Positions 1 to 11,281 are shown, counted from the first letter of the stretch. The stretch is 64,000 nt of DNA from DASUPK01 sp963815045 (GCA_963815045.1 CAWFET010000002.1:310001-374000); one strand, 5' to 3'. Numbers and translations are program-made. Notes: generated by a model from the sequence alone, not told the origin.

Positions 1-59
1 AACTCGGCGACCGCAACGTAAGACCAACCGAACTGCTTGATAGACCAGAGAGCGACTGA

Positions 60-2642
<2,583 letters not shown>

Positions 2643-2643
2643 G

Positions 2644-4467
2644 CTAGCGCGCCGCGATGACCTCGTCGGCGGCCGCGACCGCCTGATCCACCTGCTCCTC
2701 GACGAGCTCCAGACCGCTGTCCCAGAAGCCCGGATCCGTGAGGTCGACGCCGACGATCGCGCCGAGCTCCTCGGGTGAGCGCGAGCCACCGGCGGTGAGC
2801 ATCTCGAGGTAGGCGGGGACGATCTGCTCGCCGCGCTCGGTGTAGAGGTGGTAGACCGAGAGGGCGAGGAGCTGGCCGAAGGCGTAGGCGTAGACGTAGC
2901 CGGGGGTGCCGATGAAGTGGGGGACGTAGGACCACCAGGAGCGATAGCCGTCGGTGACTTCGACCGAGTCCCCGAGCAGCTCGACCTGCGTCTCGGCCCA
3001 GAGCTCGCCGATTCGCTCGATGGCGAGCTCGCCCTCGTCGCGCCTGGCGGTGTGGACCCGGTCCTCGAACTGGTTCATCGCGATCTGGCGGAAGACGGTC
3101 GCGATCTGGCCCTCGACCGCCTCGGCGAGCAGGCTGAGCCGCGACTCCGGGGTCTCGGCCCGCTCCAGCAGCCTGCCGAAGGTGATCTCCTCGGCGAACA
3201 CCGATGCCGTCTCGGCGACGGTCAGCGGAGTGTCCTGATGGAAGACGCCCTGCTCCCGGGCCAGGGTCTGATGGAGGCCGTGGCCGAGCTCGTGCGCGAG
3301 CGTCATCACGTCGCGGCGCTTGCCCGTGTAGTTGAGCAGCACGTAGGGGTGAACCGAGGGGACGGTCGAGGCGCTGAAGGCGCCTCCCCGCTTGACCGGA
3401 GTCGGTGGAGCGTCGATCCAGCGCTCGGCGAAGAAACGCGTGACGACCTCGGCCGCCTGATCCGAGAACGAGGAGAAGGAGTCGATCACCAGCTCCCGCC
3501 CGGCCTCCCAGGGCACCTCCTCGTCGTCCGAGGTGACCGCGGCCATCCGGTCGTAGTCGGCGAGGCGGTCGAGCCCGAGCAGCTTCGCCTTGGTCTCGTA
3601 CCAGCGCCGGGCCAGGTCGTAGCGCCCCTTGACCGCCTCGACCAGGGCCTGAACGGACTCGTCGGATGCCTCGTTGGAGAGGTTGCGGGCGGCGAGCCAA
3701 TTCGGGTACGAGCGCAGCCGGTCCTTGATCGCCTTGTCCTGGAGAAGGGTGTTGAAGACGTAGGCCCGCGTCCGCAGGCCGGGCTCGAGGGCGGCGGTGA
3801 CCGACTCGGCTGTGGCCCGGCGCACCGCTCGGTCAGGGTCAAAGAGCGTTGACAGAGCAACGTCGAGGGAGACCGGCTCGTCCTGTCCGTCGAGGTCGAC
3901 GCGGATCGCAGAGGTGAGCTCGTCGAACAGGCGGGTCCAGGCGCCGCGGCCAGTGACCGAGAGCTCTGTGGCGATCGTCTCCTCGGGCTTCGAGAGCAGG
4001 TGCGGGCGGTAGCGCCTCTCCATGCGCAGGTAGTGGCTGCAGAACTCGAGGCCCTCGGTCTCGAGCAGCTCCTCGGCGCGAGCGTCCGGGACCTGCACCC
4101 ACTCGAGCTCGAAAAAGAGGAGCCTGGTCTGGATCGCGGTGCCGCGCTCGCTCACCCGCTGGAGCAGCGCCCCGGTGGCCGGGTCCTCGGTGTCGGCGGC
4201 GAACCGGAGATGAGCGAAGTTGGCCGCGCGCCCGGCGAGCTCCGAGATCTCGGCGAGGCTCTTCATCGCCTGGACCAACCCTGGGCCGTCGAGCTCCTCG
4301 ACATGGCCCTCGTACGCGCGAGCGAAGGTCTCGGCCAGCTCGTCGGCCCGGTCGAGCAGCGCGTCGACCGCGGTGCCGGCGTCCTCGTCCGGACGCTGCT
4401 CGCCGTCGAGCAGGTGGGAGAGGTCCCACCGAACCTCGCCCAGGGCGGTCGTCGCAGCCTCTGCCAT
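2644..4467 (-). CDS. pepF: M3 family oligoendopeptidase (PepF type)
   Basis: Zinc metallopeptidase of the thimet/oligoendopeptidase F family, expected to cleave short peptides in the cytoplasm. The 607-residue protein has no signal peptide. The zinc motif HELGH lies at about residues 390-394 (context MTLAHELGHGLHQ), with the downstream glutamate in ETASVFAEE; length and layout fit PepF. It is divergent from the aldo/keto reductase gene and convergent with clpC, whose stop lies one base away. There is no Shine-Dalgarno before the ATG, but a TAGCTT hexamer sits 8 nt upstream. The peptide substrate cannot be deduced. Confidence 0.95.
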   Translation of the reverse strand: MAEAATTALGEVRWDLSHLLDGEQRPDEDAGTAVDALLDRADELAETFARAYEGHVEELDGPGLVQAMKSLAEISELAGRAANFAHLRFAADTEDPATGALLQRVSERGTAIQTRLLFFELEWVQVPDARAEELLETEGLEFCSHYLRMERRYRPHLLSKPEETIATELSVTGRGAWTRLFDELTSAIRVDLDGQDEPVSLDVALSTLFDPDRAVRRATAESVTAALEPGLRTRAYVFNTLLQDKAIKDRLRSYPNWLAARNLSNEASDESVQALVEAVKGRYDLARRWYETKAKLLGLDRLADYDRMAAVTSDDEEVPWEAGRELVIDSFSSFSDQAAEVVTRFFAERWIDAPPTPVKRGGAFSASTVPSVHPYVLLNYTGKRRDVMTLAHELGHGLHQTLAREQGVFHQDTPLTVAETASVFAEEITFGRLLERAETPESRLSLLAEAVEGQIATVFRQIAMNQFEDRVHTARRDEGELAIERIGELWAETQVELLGDSVEVTDGYRSWWSYVPHFIGTPGYVYAYAFGQLLALSVYHLYTERGEQIVPAYLEMLTAGGSRSPEELGAIVGVDLTDPGFWDSGLELVEEQVDQAVAAADEVIAAR

Positions 4468-4475
4468 CGGGCCCC

Positions 4476-4481
4476 AAGCTA
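4476..4481 (-). promoter_or_regulatory. -10-like TAGCTT, leaderless start of pepF
   Basis: On the minus strand TAGCTT is followed by 8 nt (GGGGCCCG) and then the pepF ATG. The spacing puts the transcription start at or next to the start codon. No clear -35 was found. Confidence 0.5.
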
Positions 4482-4516
4482 CCCGGTCGGCTCGACCGGC
4501 AGCGGGAGCCCGTCGC

Positions 4517-4522
4517 TACGGT
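4517..4522 (+). promoter_or_regulatory. -10-like TACGGT, leaderless start of aldo/keto reductase
   Basis: TACGGT is followed by GTGACC and then the ATG at 4529. Together with the pepF hexamer 36 bp away it makes a compact divergent promoter region of about 60 bp. Confidence 0.45.
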
Positions 4523-4528
4523 GTGACC

Positions 4529-5677
4529 ATGCTCAGCCCCGGCAGAGTCGCGATCGGCAGCTGGAGCGGAGGTCGCTATCTCCGGTTCGGCCAGCAGGTC
4601 GATCCGGAGCGGCTGGAGGCGGTGCTGCGGCCCGGCGAGGGGATCGACACAGTGCTGACCGCCGACGTCTACGGCGGGGGCGAGGCTGACTCGCTCACGG
4701 GCCGGGCCATCGGGGGCGTGGGCCGGGACGACTTCTGCCTCGTCGGCGCGGTCGGCCATGACTTCTACGAGGGCGAGCGCGACGGCCCGAAGGGCTTTCC
4801 CCGGTTCACCGATCCCTCACTGCGGGGACCGGACGAGTACGCCGGCTACCTGCGCATGGCGGCCGAGCGGAGCTTGGAGCGGCTCGGCCAGGATCGCTTC
4901 GATCTCCTGCTCCTCCACAACCCGGACCGCACCGGCTACGAGAGCGAGGAGGTCTGGAGGGGAATGGCCGCCCTCCGCGACGCCGGGCTCGCCGATTCCG
5001 TCGGCGTCGCGCCCGGCCCGGCAAACGGCTTCACGCTGGACGTCGTCCGGTGCTTCGAGCGCTTCGGCGACGTGATCGACTGGGCGATGATCATCCTCAA
5101 CCCGTTCGAGCCGTGGCCGGGGGAGCTCTGCCTGGGTGCCGCGGCGAGCAACGACGTCCGCGTGATCACCCGGGTGGTCGACTACGGAGGAATCTTCTGG
5201 GACGACGTGACCCCGGAGACGAAGCTCCCACAGGGCGACCATCGATCCTTCCGCCCGGAAGGCTGGATCGCAGAGGGGCGCGCGAAGCTCGACCGCGTGC
5301 GGCCGTTCGCCGAGGCGGCCGGGCTCACGCCCATGCAGCTGGCCTGCCAATGGAACCTCGCCCACGATGCCGTCGAGTGCGTCGTCCCCACCCTGATCCA
5401 GGAGGCCGGAGAGGGCGCACGCCCGATCGAGGAGAAGCGGGCCGAGCTGGCCGCGCTCCCCGAGGAGCAGCGGCTCGCCCCCGAGCAGGTCGAGGAGATC
5501 CGCGCAATCGGCGACAACTCAGGCTGCATGGCGCTCAAGGGGGCGACCCCGGATCACACCGGCGAGGAGCGCCCCGACCGCTGGCCGGTGACCCCCGAGC
5601 TCGACGCCATGGCGGGGAAGTGGGGAATCGACCCCGAGCGGGATTTGCGGAACCTCGCAGCGGAACCCGCCCGCTAA
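4529..5677 (+). CDS. Aldo/keto reductase family protein
   Basis: NAD(P)H-dependent oxidoreductase of the aldo/keto reductase (TIM barrel) superfamily; 382 residues from this ATG. Seen in the sequence: an N-terminal strand with an active-site-like Asp and Tyr (TADVYGGGEAD), the helix ERSLERLGQDRFDLLLLHNP typical of AKRs, and late-barrel VVPTLIQEAGEG. An upstream in-frame start at 4220 would run through the pepF coding region and lacks any conserved sequence, so 4529 is preferred; it also has a -10-like hexamer 6 nt upstream. The substrate is unknown. The C-terminal 60 residues are longer than in minimal AKRs and mention neither a cluster nor a cofactor domain. Confidence 0.85.
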   Translation: MLSPGRVAIGSWSGGRYLRFGQQVDPERLEAVLRPGEGIDTVLTADVYGGGEADSLTGRAIGGVGRDDFCLVGAVGHDFYEGERDGPKGFPRFTDPSLRGPDEYAGYLRMAAERSLERLGQDRFDLLLLHNPDRTGYESEEVWRGMAALRDAGLADSVGVAPGPANGFTLDVVRCFERFGDVIDWAMIILNPFEPWPGELCLGAAASNDVRVITRVVDYGGIFWDDVTPETKLPQGDHRSFRPEGWIAEGRAKLDRVRPFAEAAGLTPMQLACQWNLAHDAVECVVPTLIQEAGEGARPIEEKRAELAALPEEQRLAPEQVEEIRAIGDNSGCMALKGATPDHTGEERPDRWPVTPELDAMAGKWGIDPERDLRNLAAEPAR

Positions 5678-5695
5678 CCTCGTTCGGGCCGGAGG

Positions 5696-6139
5696 ATGAC
5701 AGCAGTGCTGACAGCGATCAGGAGAGTTCTGGTCGGCACGGGCTCCACGGCGTTCACGCTCATCGGCGCCCTGTTGATCGGCTTCGGCGTGCCGCTCTTC
5801 TGGATCTTCGTCGCGTCGAAGTTCTACGGGAAGACGGGAGCTGTGAACGGCCCGGTCGCCGCCTTCATCGGCACAGGGATCCTGGTCTCCTACTACGGGC
5901 TGCTGCTGATCGCCTCCTATGTCCGGGCACGCATGATCCAGCGGCGGATCGGACCAGGTGGCCGGGGGCGGCAGGATCCCTGGAACCGCAGCATGCGCGA
6001 CACCCCGTACAAGCCGGGGGAGCACCAGAGCGATCCGGTCGAGCGCCTCTTCGTCGCCACGGCGATCGTCTCGATGATCGCGTTCCTGATCTGGTTTGCC
6101 TTCTTCGCCGGGGCGCCGTTCCCCAGCAGTCCCGGCTGA
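5696..6139 (+). CDS. Small three-helix membrane protein, unknown function
   Basis: 147 residues with hydrophobic segments near residues 18-40, 52-74 and 118-142, separated by a basic, Arg-rich cytoplasmic-type loop (RARMIQRRIGPGGRG). The ATG has a good Shine-Dalgarno (GGAGG ending just upstream) and the gene lies 18 bp after the aldo/keto reductase, so they may be cotranscribed. No recognisable family or catalytic motif. The end faces the diguanylate cyclase gene across 3 bp. Confidence 0.75.
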   Translation: MTAVLTAIRRVLVGTGSTAFTLIGALLIGFGVPLFWIFVASKFYGKTGAVNGPVAAFIGTGILVSYYGLLLIASYVRARMIQRRIGPGGRGRQDPWNRSMRDTPYKPGEHQSDPVERLFVATAIVSMIAFLIWFAFFAGAPFPSSPG

Positions 6140-6142
6140 CGC

Positions 6143-7165
6143 TCAGCGCGTCGGCTCGAGCCGGAACTCCGGCTCGCGGGGTGAGGCCGAGAGCAGCGGC
6201 TGGCGCTCATCGCTGCGCGAGCGCTTCGCCTCGTAGAGGGTGTTGTCCGCCCTCGCCAGGCAGGCGCTCAGGTCCTCGCCGGCCTTGCGCTTGATCACCC
6301 CAGCGCTCCACTGCGCCGGGGAGATGAAGAGGAGCCGCTCGAAGAAGCGGGTGGCCTCCTCCTCGCTCGAGCCGACGAGGAGCACCAGGAACTCATCCCC
6401 TCCGAGGCGGGCGAAGATGTCACCGGGCTGAAGCTCCTCGCTCCAGGTTTGTGTCATCGCAACGAGCAGGCGGTCCCCGGCTGCGTGCCCGTCCCGGTCG
6501 TTCACCTCCTTGAAGTTGTCGAGGTCGACCAGACCGACCGTCAGTGGAATGTCAGTCCGGTCGGCGAGGGAGAAGGCCCGCTCGGCGGCCGGCGCGAGTC
6601 CCTTGCGGTTGAGCAGGCCGGTGAGCGAGTCCGTATGGGCCTCGTGACGCAGCCGGGCGCTCTGGCGCCCGATCGTCTCGGAGGCGACGATGATCGACGC
6701 CGTCATCAGGATGAATGCCTCGGCGGGGACGCCGTGGCTGTTGACGACCAGCGCCACGCCGAAGGAAACGGCGATCAGTGCGAGGTGCAGGCGGGCGGCG
6801 AGGCGCGAGAAGAAGAAGGACACGTAAACGCCCATCCAGATGTAGTCCGTGGCGGTGACCACGGTCGAGACGCCGGTGGCGGCGCGCGCGATCAGCACGG
6901 AGATCGCCAGCGTGCCGCAGGCCACGACCAGGTGCAGGAACCAGCGCGGTACGCGATCCGCCATCAGCCAGAGGAGCAGCGAGGCCACGGACGCGAGCGC
7001 GGCGACCACGCGGAAGAGGTCGACAGGCGCGTGGGAATTGGAGGGGAACAGCGCCGCCGTGGCACTGGTCAGTGCTCCGGCCAACATGATGAGGGCGAGC
7101 GCACGCACCGCGGGGGTGAGCCCGCTGCGCTTCCATGCGCCAACCAACCAGCCGCTGGGAGGCAT
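6143..7165 (-). CDS. Membrane-anchored diguanylate cyclase (GGDEF)
   Basis: Makes cyclic di-GMP from two GTP. Residues about 15-165 form five to six hydrophobic segments (an integral sensor of unrecognised type); residues about 175-335 are a GGDEF domain with intact RLGGDEF at about 252-258 and the metal-site Asp in GLVDLDNFKEVND. The RxxD product-inhibition site normally placed before GGDEF reads QPGD, so feedback inhibition through that site is unlikely. No EAL or HD-GYP domain is attached. The gene stands alone and is convergent with the three-helix membrane protein. The signal sensed is unknown. Confidence 0.93.
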   Translation of the reverse strand: MPPSGWLVGAWKRSGLTPAVRALALIMLAGALTSATAALFPSNSHAPVDLFRVVAALASVASLLLWLMADRVPRWFLHLVVACGTLAISVLIARAATGVSTVVTATDYIWMGVYVSFFFSRLAARLHLALIAVSFGVALVVNSHGVPAEAFILMTASIIVASETIGRQSARLRHEAHTDSLTGLLNRKGLAPAAERAFSLADRTDIPLTVGLVDLDNFKEVNDRDGHAAGDRLLVAMTQTWSEELQPGDIFARLGGDEFLVLLVGSSEEEATRFFERLLFISPAQWSAGVIKRKAGEDLSACLARADNTLYEAKRSRSDERQPLLSASPREPEFRLEPTR

Positions 7166-7262
7166 GCCGTTTCATCGGCGCCCTGGATGAATTTCTTGAC
7201 CCCCTTGCCTGGATCGGTCGCTTTGCGTGTCAAATGCCGCGCGAGGCGTCATGGCCCATCCC

Positions 7263-7268
7263 TAGCCT
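7263..7268 (+). promoter_or_regulatory. -10-like TAGCCT before radA
   Basis: TAGCCT is followed by GAAGGG and then the GTG of radA at 7275. The GAAGGG could be read as a poor Shine-Dalgarno, but it abuts the start codon, which argues for a leaderless start. Confidence 0.45.
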
Positions 7269-7274
7269 GAAGGG

Positions 7275-8654
7275 GTGGCGGCGAAGGGCTCTCAATACCG
7301 ATGTTCGGAATGCGCCCACGCCGCGCTGACCTGGACCGGGCAGTGCGCGGGCTGCGGAGCCTGGAACACACTCGAGCAGGAGAGCGCGCCGGCCGCGCGG
7401 GCGAGTCGCGGCGGTCGGGCGAGGCGGGCGACGGCCGCCGCTCCCAGGCCGGTACCCCTGCGCGAGGTGAAGGCGGAGCGCTCGGCCCGTCTGGGCACCG
7501 GCATCGCGGAGCTCGACCGCGTCCTCGGCGGAGGGCTGGTGCCCGGGTCCCTGGTGCTGCTCGGCGGAGCTCCGGGCATCGGCAAGAGCACCCTGGCCGG
7601 GATGGCGCTCGCGAACATCGCGGCAGCGGGAAACGAGGTCCTCTACGTCTCGGGCGAGGAGTCCGCCGCCCAGGTGCGGCGCCGCGCGGAGCGCCTCGGG
7701 GAGGCGGCGTTGTCCGTGCCGATGCTCGCGGAGCCCTCGCTGGATTCGGTGCTCGCCGCGCTCGAATCCGAACGGCCCGCGGCCTGCGTGATCGACTCCG
7801 TGCAGACCCTCGCCATCCCCGACTCTGCCCCGGGCAGCGTCGGAGCGATTCGGGAGGCCACATCGGCGCTGCTCGAGACCGCGAAGCGGCTCGACGTCAC
7901 GCTGATCCTGATCGGGCACGTCACCAAGGAGGGCTCGCTGGCGGGTCCGCGGGCGCTGGAGCACCTCGTCGACTGCGTGCTCCATTTCGAGGGTGAGCGA
8001 GAGCGGACCTTCCGCACGGTGCGAGCCCTCAAGAACCGCTTCGGGGCGACCAGCGAGGTGGGAGTCTTCGAGATGAAGCAGGGCGGCCTGATGGAGGTCG
8101 TAGACCCGTCGGCGCGCTTCGTCGGGGAGGCGCGCCCCGCGCCCGGCTCGGTGGTGCTCTGCGCGATGGAGGGAACGCGCCCGCTCCTCGTCGAGGTGCA
8201 GGCGCTGGTGGCGCCGACCGAGATCGTTCCTCCTCGCCGCACGGCGACCGGCGTCGACCGCAACCGGCTGGCGCTCGTCCTCGCCGTCCTCACCCGCCAC
8301 GCGGGCATCTCCCTCGGCACCGCCGACGTCTTCGTGAACATCGCGGGCGGCGTCCGCATCGACGAGCCGGGGGCCGACCTCGCGATCGCGATGGCCGTCG
8401 CCTCGGCCCACTCGGGCCGGCCGCTGGAGGCCGACGGCAAGCCACTCGCCTGCTTCGGAGAGATCGGCCTGACCGGAGAGATCCGCTACGTGGCCCACGC
8501 GGACCGCCGAGTGGCCGAGGCTCAGAAATTCGGGCTGGGAAACGTGCTGGGCCCGCCGCCGGGAGACCAGGCAATCCAAGGCCTATCCCCGGTCAGCTCA
8601 CTGAAGGCGGCGCTATCCGGTGGAAGGCGCGCCGATCTCAAGCGGGTTGCGTAG
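7275..8654 (+). CDS. radA: DNA repair protein RadA
   Basis: RecA-like ATPase that promotes branch migration in recombinational repair. The 459-residue protein has, in order, a C4 zinc finger (C10, C13, C24, C27), Walker A GGAPGIGKST near residue 97, the RadA-specific KNRFG motif near 254 and a C-terminal Lon-protease-like domain that lacks a proteolytic role (GVDRNRLALVLAVLTRHAGI region onward). The start is GTG. It is followed by a long inverted repeat and then disA, the same radA-disA order seen in Firmicutes and other Actinobacteria. Confidence 0.97.
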   Translation: MAAKGSQYRCSECAHAALTWTGQCAGCGAWNTLEQESAPAARASRGGRARRATAAAPRPVPLREVKAERSARLGTGIAELDRVLGGGLVPGSLVLLGGAPGIGKSTLAGMALANIAAAGNEVLYVSGEESAAQVRRRAERLGEAALSVPMLAEPSLDSVLAALESERPAACVIDSVQTLAIPDSAPGSVGAIREATSALLETAKRLDVTLILIGHVTKEGSLAGPRALEHLVDCVLHFEGERERTFRTVRALKNRFGATSEVGVFEMKQGGLMEVVDPSARFVGEARPAPGSVVLCAMEGTRPLLVEVQALVAPTEIVPPRRTATGVDRNRLALVLAVLTRHAGISLGTADVFVNIAGGVRIDEPGADLAIAMAVASAHSGRPLEADGKPLACFGEIGLTGEIRYVAHADRRVAEAQKFGLGNVLGPPPGDQAIQGLSPVSSLKAALSGGRRADLKRVA

Positions 8655-8748
8655 GGCTCCCTCGGGCGGGTGGCGCCGGATTTCACCCTCGACACGCGCT
8701 CCTGCGCGTGTCGATGAAATCCGGCGACAGGACCCGCCCGGCGGAGCC
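8655..8748. repeat. Long interrupted inverted repeat between radA and disA
   Basis: The arms begin right after the radA stop codon. Pairing blocks: 8655-8660 with 8743-8748 (GGCTCC/GGAGCC), 8663-8671 with 8732-8740 (CGGGCGGGT/ACCCGCCCG), 8674-8685 with 8715-8726 (CGCCGGATTTCA and its complement), and 8689-8698 with 8705-8714 (TCGACACGCG and its complement), closing on a loop of about six bases. Small internal bulges separate the blocks. It could act as a bidirectional terminator or be a small mobile palindrome; there is no U-run. Confidence 0.85.
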
Positions 8749-8838
8749 GTCGGCGCATCACTTGACAACCGCTAACCCGACCTCTCCACACGGATTTCCC
8801 CGCAAAGCAGCTTTCTTTCGTATCTGCTTCCATCAGCC

Positions 8839-9957
8839 GTGATGGCGTCTTCGCTTCCGGGTGACGAGCTACAGGAGTTGGAGGCGCGACAGGACCCGCG
8901 GCTTCTGCGGGCACTCGACATCGTCGCCCCCGGGACCGCGCTTCGGGAGGGGATCGACAACATCGTCCACGCCCGCACCGGTGGACTGATCGTCATCGGA
9001 GACCCGGAAGAGGTCTCCTTTCTTTTTTCGGGGGGCATCAACCTCGACATCGACTACACCCCGGCGCTGCTCTATCAGGTGGCGAAGATGGACGGGGCGA
9101 TCGTCCTCAACGAGCAGGCGACCAAGATCGTCTGCGCCAACGTCCAGCTGATGCCCGACCCGACGATCCTCTCGTCGGAGACGGGCACCCGGCACCGGAC
9201 CGCCGAGCGCGTCTCCAAGCAGACGGACGCCCTGGTGGTCGCGATCTCGGAGCGGCGCGAGGTCGTCTCCCTCTACCTGGGCGGGATGAAGTACATCCTC
9301 CAGGACATCCCGGCCGTGCTCGCGAAGGCCAATCAGGGCCTCGCCACCCTCGACAAGTACCGCGCCCGGCTCGACTCGGTCTCCACCAGGCTCACCTGGC
9401 TCGAGTTCGAGGGAGGCTCGGTGCTCTACGACGTGCTCTCCGTGCTCCAGCGAGCCGAGCTGGTGACCAGGATGGCGGTCGAGGTCGAGCGCTACATCGT
9501 GGAGCTCGGCACGGAGGGCCGGCTGATCGAGATGCAGCTCGAGGAGACGATGGTCGGCGTCGCCGCCGACAAGGCGGCCCTGATCCGGGACTACTCGGTC
9601 GAGGACACCGAGGAGAACCTGTCGATGACCACGGCCGCCATCGCCCGCATGCCGCACCAGGACCTGCTCGACTTCGGCCGCCTCGCCGAGCTGCTCGGCT
9701 ACGACCGCAAGGTCTCGACTCTCGACTTTCCAGTTTCGCCCCGCGGGTATCGCGTGCTGGGGCGGATTCCGCGCCTGCCGAAGCTGGTGGTGCAGCGGAT
9801 CATCCAGGAGTTCGGTGGCCTCGAGGAGGTCCTCGCCGCCAGCGACGACGACCTCGAGGCAGTCGAGGGTGTCGGGGCCGGCCGCGCCAAGGACATCCGC
9901 GAGGGATTGCGCCGGCTTCAGGAGGTCGACCCGGTCGATCGGTACTTACAGAGTTGA
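8839..9957 (+). CDS. disA: DNA integrity scanning diadenylate cyclase DisA
   Basis: Makes cyclic di-AMP from two ATP and scans DNA for branched structures. The 372-residue protein has the DAC domain at about 20-150 with both signatures (DGA at 85-87; GTRHR at 116-120), a helical linker, and C-terminal helix-hairpin-helix DNA-binding motifs around 300-350 (EAVEGVGAGRAKDI). Start codons GTG 8839 and ATG 8842 are adjacent and in frame; either would serve. A TTGACA at 8762-8767 may be a -35 element, with only a weak -10. RadA, its functional partner, is upstream. Confidence 0.97.
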   Translation: MMASSLPGDELQELEARQDPRLLRALDIVAPGTALREGIDNIVHARTGGLIVIGDPEEVSFLFSGGINLDIDYTPALLYQVAKMDGAIVLNEQATKIVCANVQLMPDPTILSSETGTRHRTAERVSKQTDALVVAISERREVVSLYLGGMKYILQDIPAVLAKANQGLATLDKYRARLDSVSTRLTWLEFEGGSVLYDVLSVLQRAELVTRMAVEVERYIVELGTEGRLIEMQLEETMVGVAADKAALIRDYSVEDTEENLSMTTAAIARMPHQDLLDFGRLAELLGYDRKVSTLDFPVSPRGYRVLGRIPRLPKLVVQRIIQEFGGLEEVLAASDDDLEAVEGVGAGRAKDIREGLRRLQEVDPVDRYLQS

Positions 9958-9994
9958 CGGCCCCGTCAGGCCGTCTCGACGAAAGGAGAGAGTC

Positions 9995-10576
9995 ATTCCA
10001 GAGCTAACAGAGGAGGTAGTAGACGAGGCGTCGGTTGCCGACCTCGAACTCGAAGCGCCAGTGAACATTCACTTTGAGGTCGGCGACAACGTCGTGTATC
10101 CGCACCACGGGGCAGGTGTCGTCCTGAAGAAGGAATCGAAGGACATGATGGGCGAGAAGCGGGACTACCTGACCATCAACATCATCCACAACAACATGAC
10201 GGTGATGGTCCCCTGCGAGAACGCCGGACGCGCCGGACTGAGGCGCGTCATCGATGAAGAGCAGGTCAAGAAGGTGATCGGAGTCCTGACAGACGACGTC
10301 TCCGAGATGCCGAAGAACTGGAACCGCCGCTTCAAGCACAACCGCGAGAAGATCAAGACCGGCGACGTCTACGAGCTCGCTGAGGTGGTTCGCAACCTCG
10401 CTATTCGTGAATGGGAGAAGGGACTCTCAACCGGCGAGAAGCAGATGTACACCCGCGCCAAGAAGATTCTCGCGTCGGAGTTCATGTACGCCCTCGACAA
10501 GGACGAGGACGGCGCCGAGGCCTACTTGGACGAGCTGCTGGAGGAGCGCTTCGGCGCCGCAAAGGCGACCGCCTAG
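9995..10576 (+). CDS. carD: CarD family transcriptional regulator
   Basis: Binds the RNA polymerase beta subunit and stabilises open complexes, mainly at housekeeping and rRNA promoters. The N-terminal RNAP-interaction domain is seen in FEVGDNVVYPHHGAGVV, followed by a helical DNA-binding region rich in basic residues (RRFKHNREKIKTGDVYELAE). The start is unusual. A strong AAGGAG (9983-9988) is placed 6 nt before an ATT codon at 9995, giving 193 residues. The only other in-frame standard start near the domain is GTG at 10061 (171 residues, starting closer to family consensus, but with no ribosome site). There is no ATG, GTG or TTG between the disA end and 9995 in this frame. Confidence 0.9.
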   Translation: MPELTEEVVDEASVADLELEAPVNIHFEVGDNVVYPHHGAGVVLKKESKDMMGEKRDYLTINIIHNNMTVMVPCENAGRAGLRRVIDEEQVKKVIGVLTDDVSEMPKNWNRRFKHNREKIKTGDVYELAEVVRNLAIREWEKGLSTGEKQMYTRAKKILASEFMYALDKDEDGAEAYLDELLEERFGAAKATA

Positions 10577-10601
10577 CCAGGCGCGTCCCTCCGCATCGGC
10601 C

Positions 10602-11249
10602 GTGATCGCGGCCGCCGGCTCCGGGCAGAGACTCGGAGCCGGTGGCCCGAAGGCCTTCGTGGAGCTCGCCGGGCGACCGCTGCTCGAGTGGTCGCTCGAC
10701 GCGTTCCGCGCGGCGAGCACGATCGCGGAGATCGTCGTTGCCGCGCCGCCCGGCGAGGACGACCGAGTCGCCGAACTTGGCGTCGTTGCGGTCGAGGGCG
10801 GGGAGCACCGCTCCGAGTCGGTCGCCAATGCGCTGGCGCTCTGCGGAGAGGACCTCATCGTCGTCCATGACGCGGCGCGGCCACTGGCCTCGCCCGGGCT
10901 GATCGACGCGATGGTGGAGGAGCTCGCCGCCGAGGGGGACGCCGCCGCCGTCATCGCGGCCACCCCGGTCACCGACACGATCAAGCAGGTTGGCGACGAG
11001 GGCCAGGTGGAGCGAACGCTCGATCGCGCCGGGCTCTGGGCCGTCCAGACGCCCCAGGTCTTCCACGCGGACGCGCTGCGCGAGGCGCTGGCGGACCCGG
11101 ACTCCCTTCCGGCCGCCAGCGACGACGCGATGCTGGTCGAGCGCAAGGGCGGCCGCGTGGTCGTCCACTCCACCTCGCCGGACAACATCAAGGTGACGAC
11201 GCCGTTTGACCTGCGCGTCGCCGAGCTGCTACTCCGCGAGCGGGGCTGA
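10602..11249 (+). CDS. ispD: 2-C-methyl-D-erythritol 4-phosphate cytidylyltransferase IspD
   Basis: MEP (non-mevalonate) isoprenoid pathway: CTP + MEP gives CDP-ME. Seen: nucleotide-binding start IAAAGSGQRLGAGGPKAFVELAG, VHDAARP near the centre, and the CTP-contact region LWAVQTPQVFHAD; 215 residues, slightly short but complete. Start GTG 10602 is chosen because the conserved region begins at the next codon. A longer reading from 10407 would lie inside carD. It follows carD by 25 bp, probably in one transcript, and ends at a strong hairpin. Confidence 0.95.
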   Translation: MIAAAGSGQRLGAGGPKAFVELAGRPLLEWSLDAFRAASTIAEIVVAAPPGEDDRVAELGVVAVEGGEHRSESVANALALCGEDLIVVHDAARPLASPGLIDAMVEELAAEGDAAAVIAATPVTDTIKQVGDEGQVERTLDRAGLWAVQTPQVFHADALREALADPDSLPAASDDAMLVERKGGRVVVHSTSPDNIKVTTPFDLRVAELLLRERG

Positions 11250-11253
11250 AATG

Positions 11254-11281
11254 CGGAACGGGGGCCGAGGCCCCCGTTCCG
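11254..11281. terminator. Hairpin between ispD and the repeat-protein gene
   Basis: A 13-bp perfect stem (CGGAACGGGGGCC and its complement) with a two-base central gap, placed 4 bp after the ispD stop and 29 bp before the convergent gene end. No U-run follows on either strand. Confidence 0.75.

Noticed and set aside
4220..4528. Longer N-terminus for the aldo/keto reductase
   Set aside because: This part is antisense to pepF, is Ser/Arg-rich, and precedes the first conserved barrel strand without matching the family.
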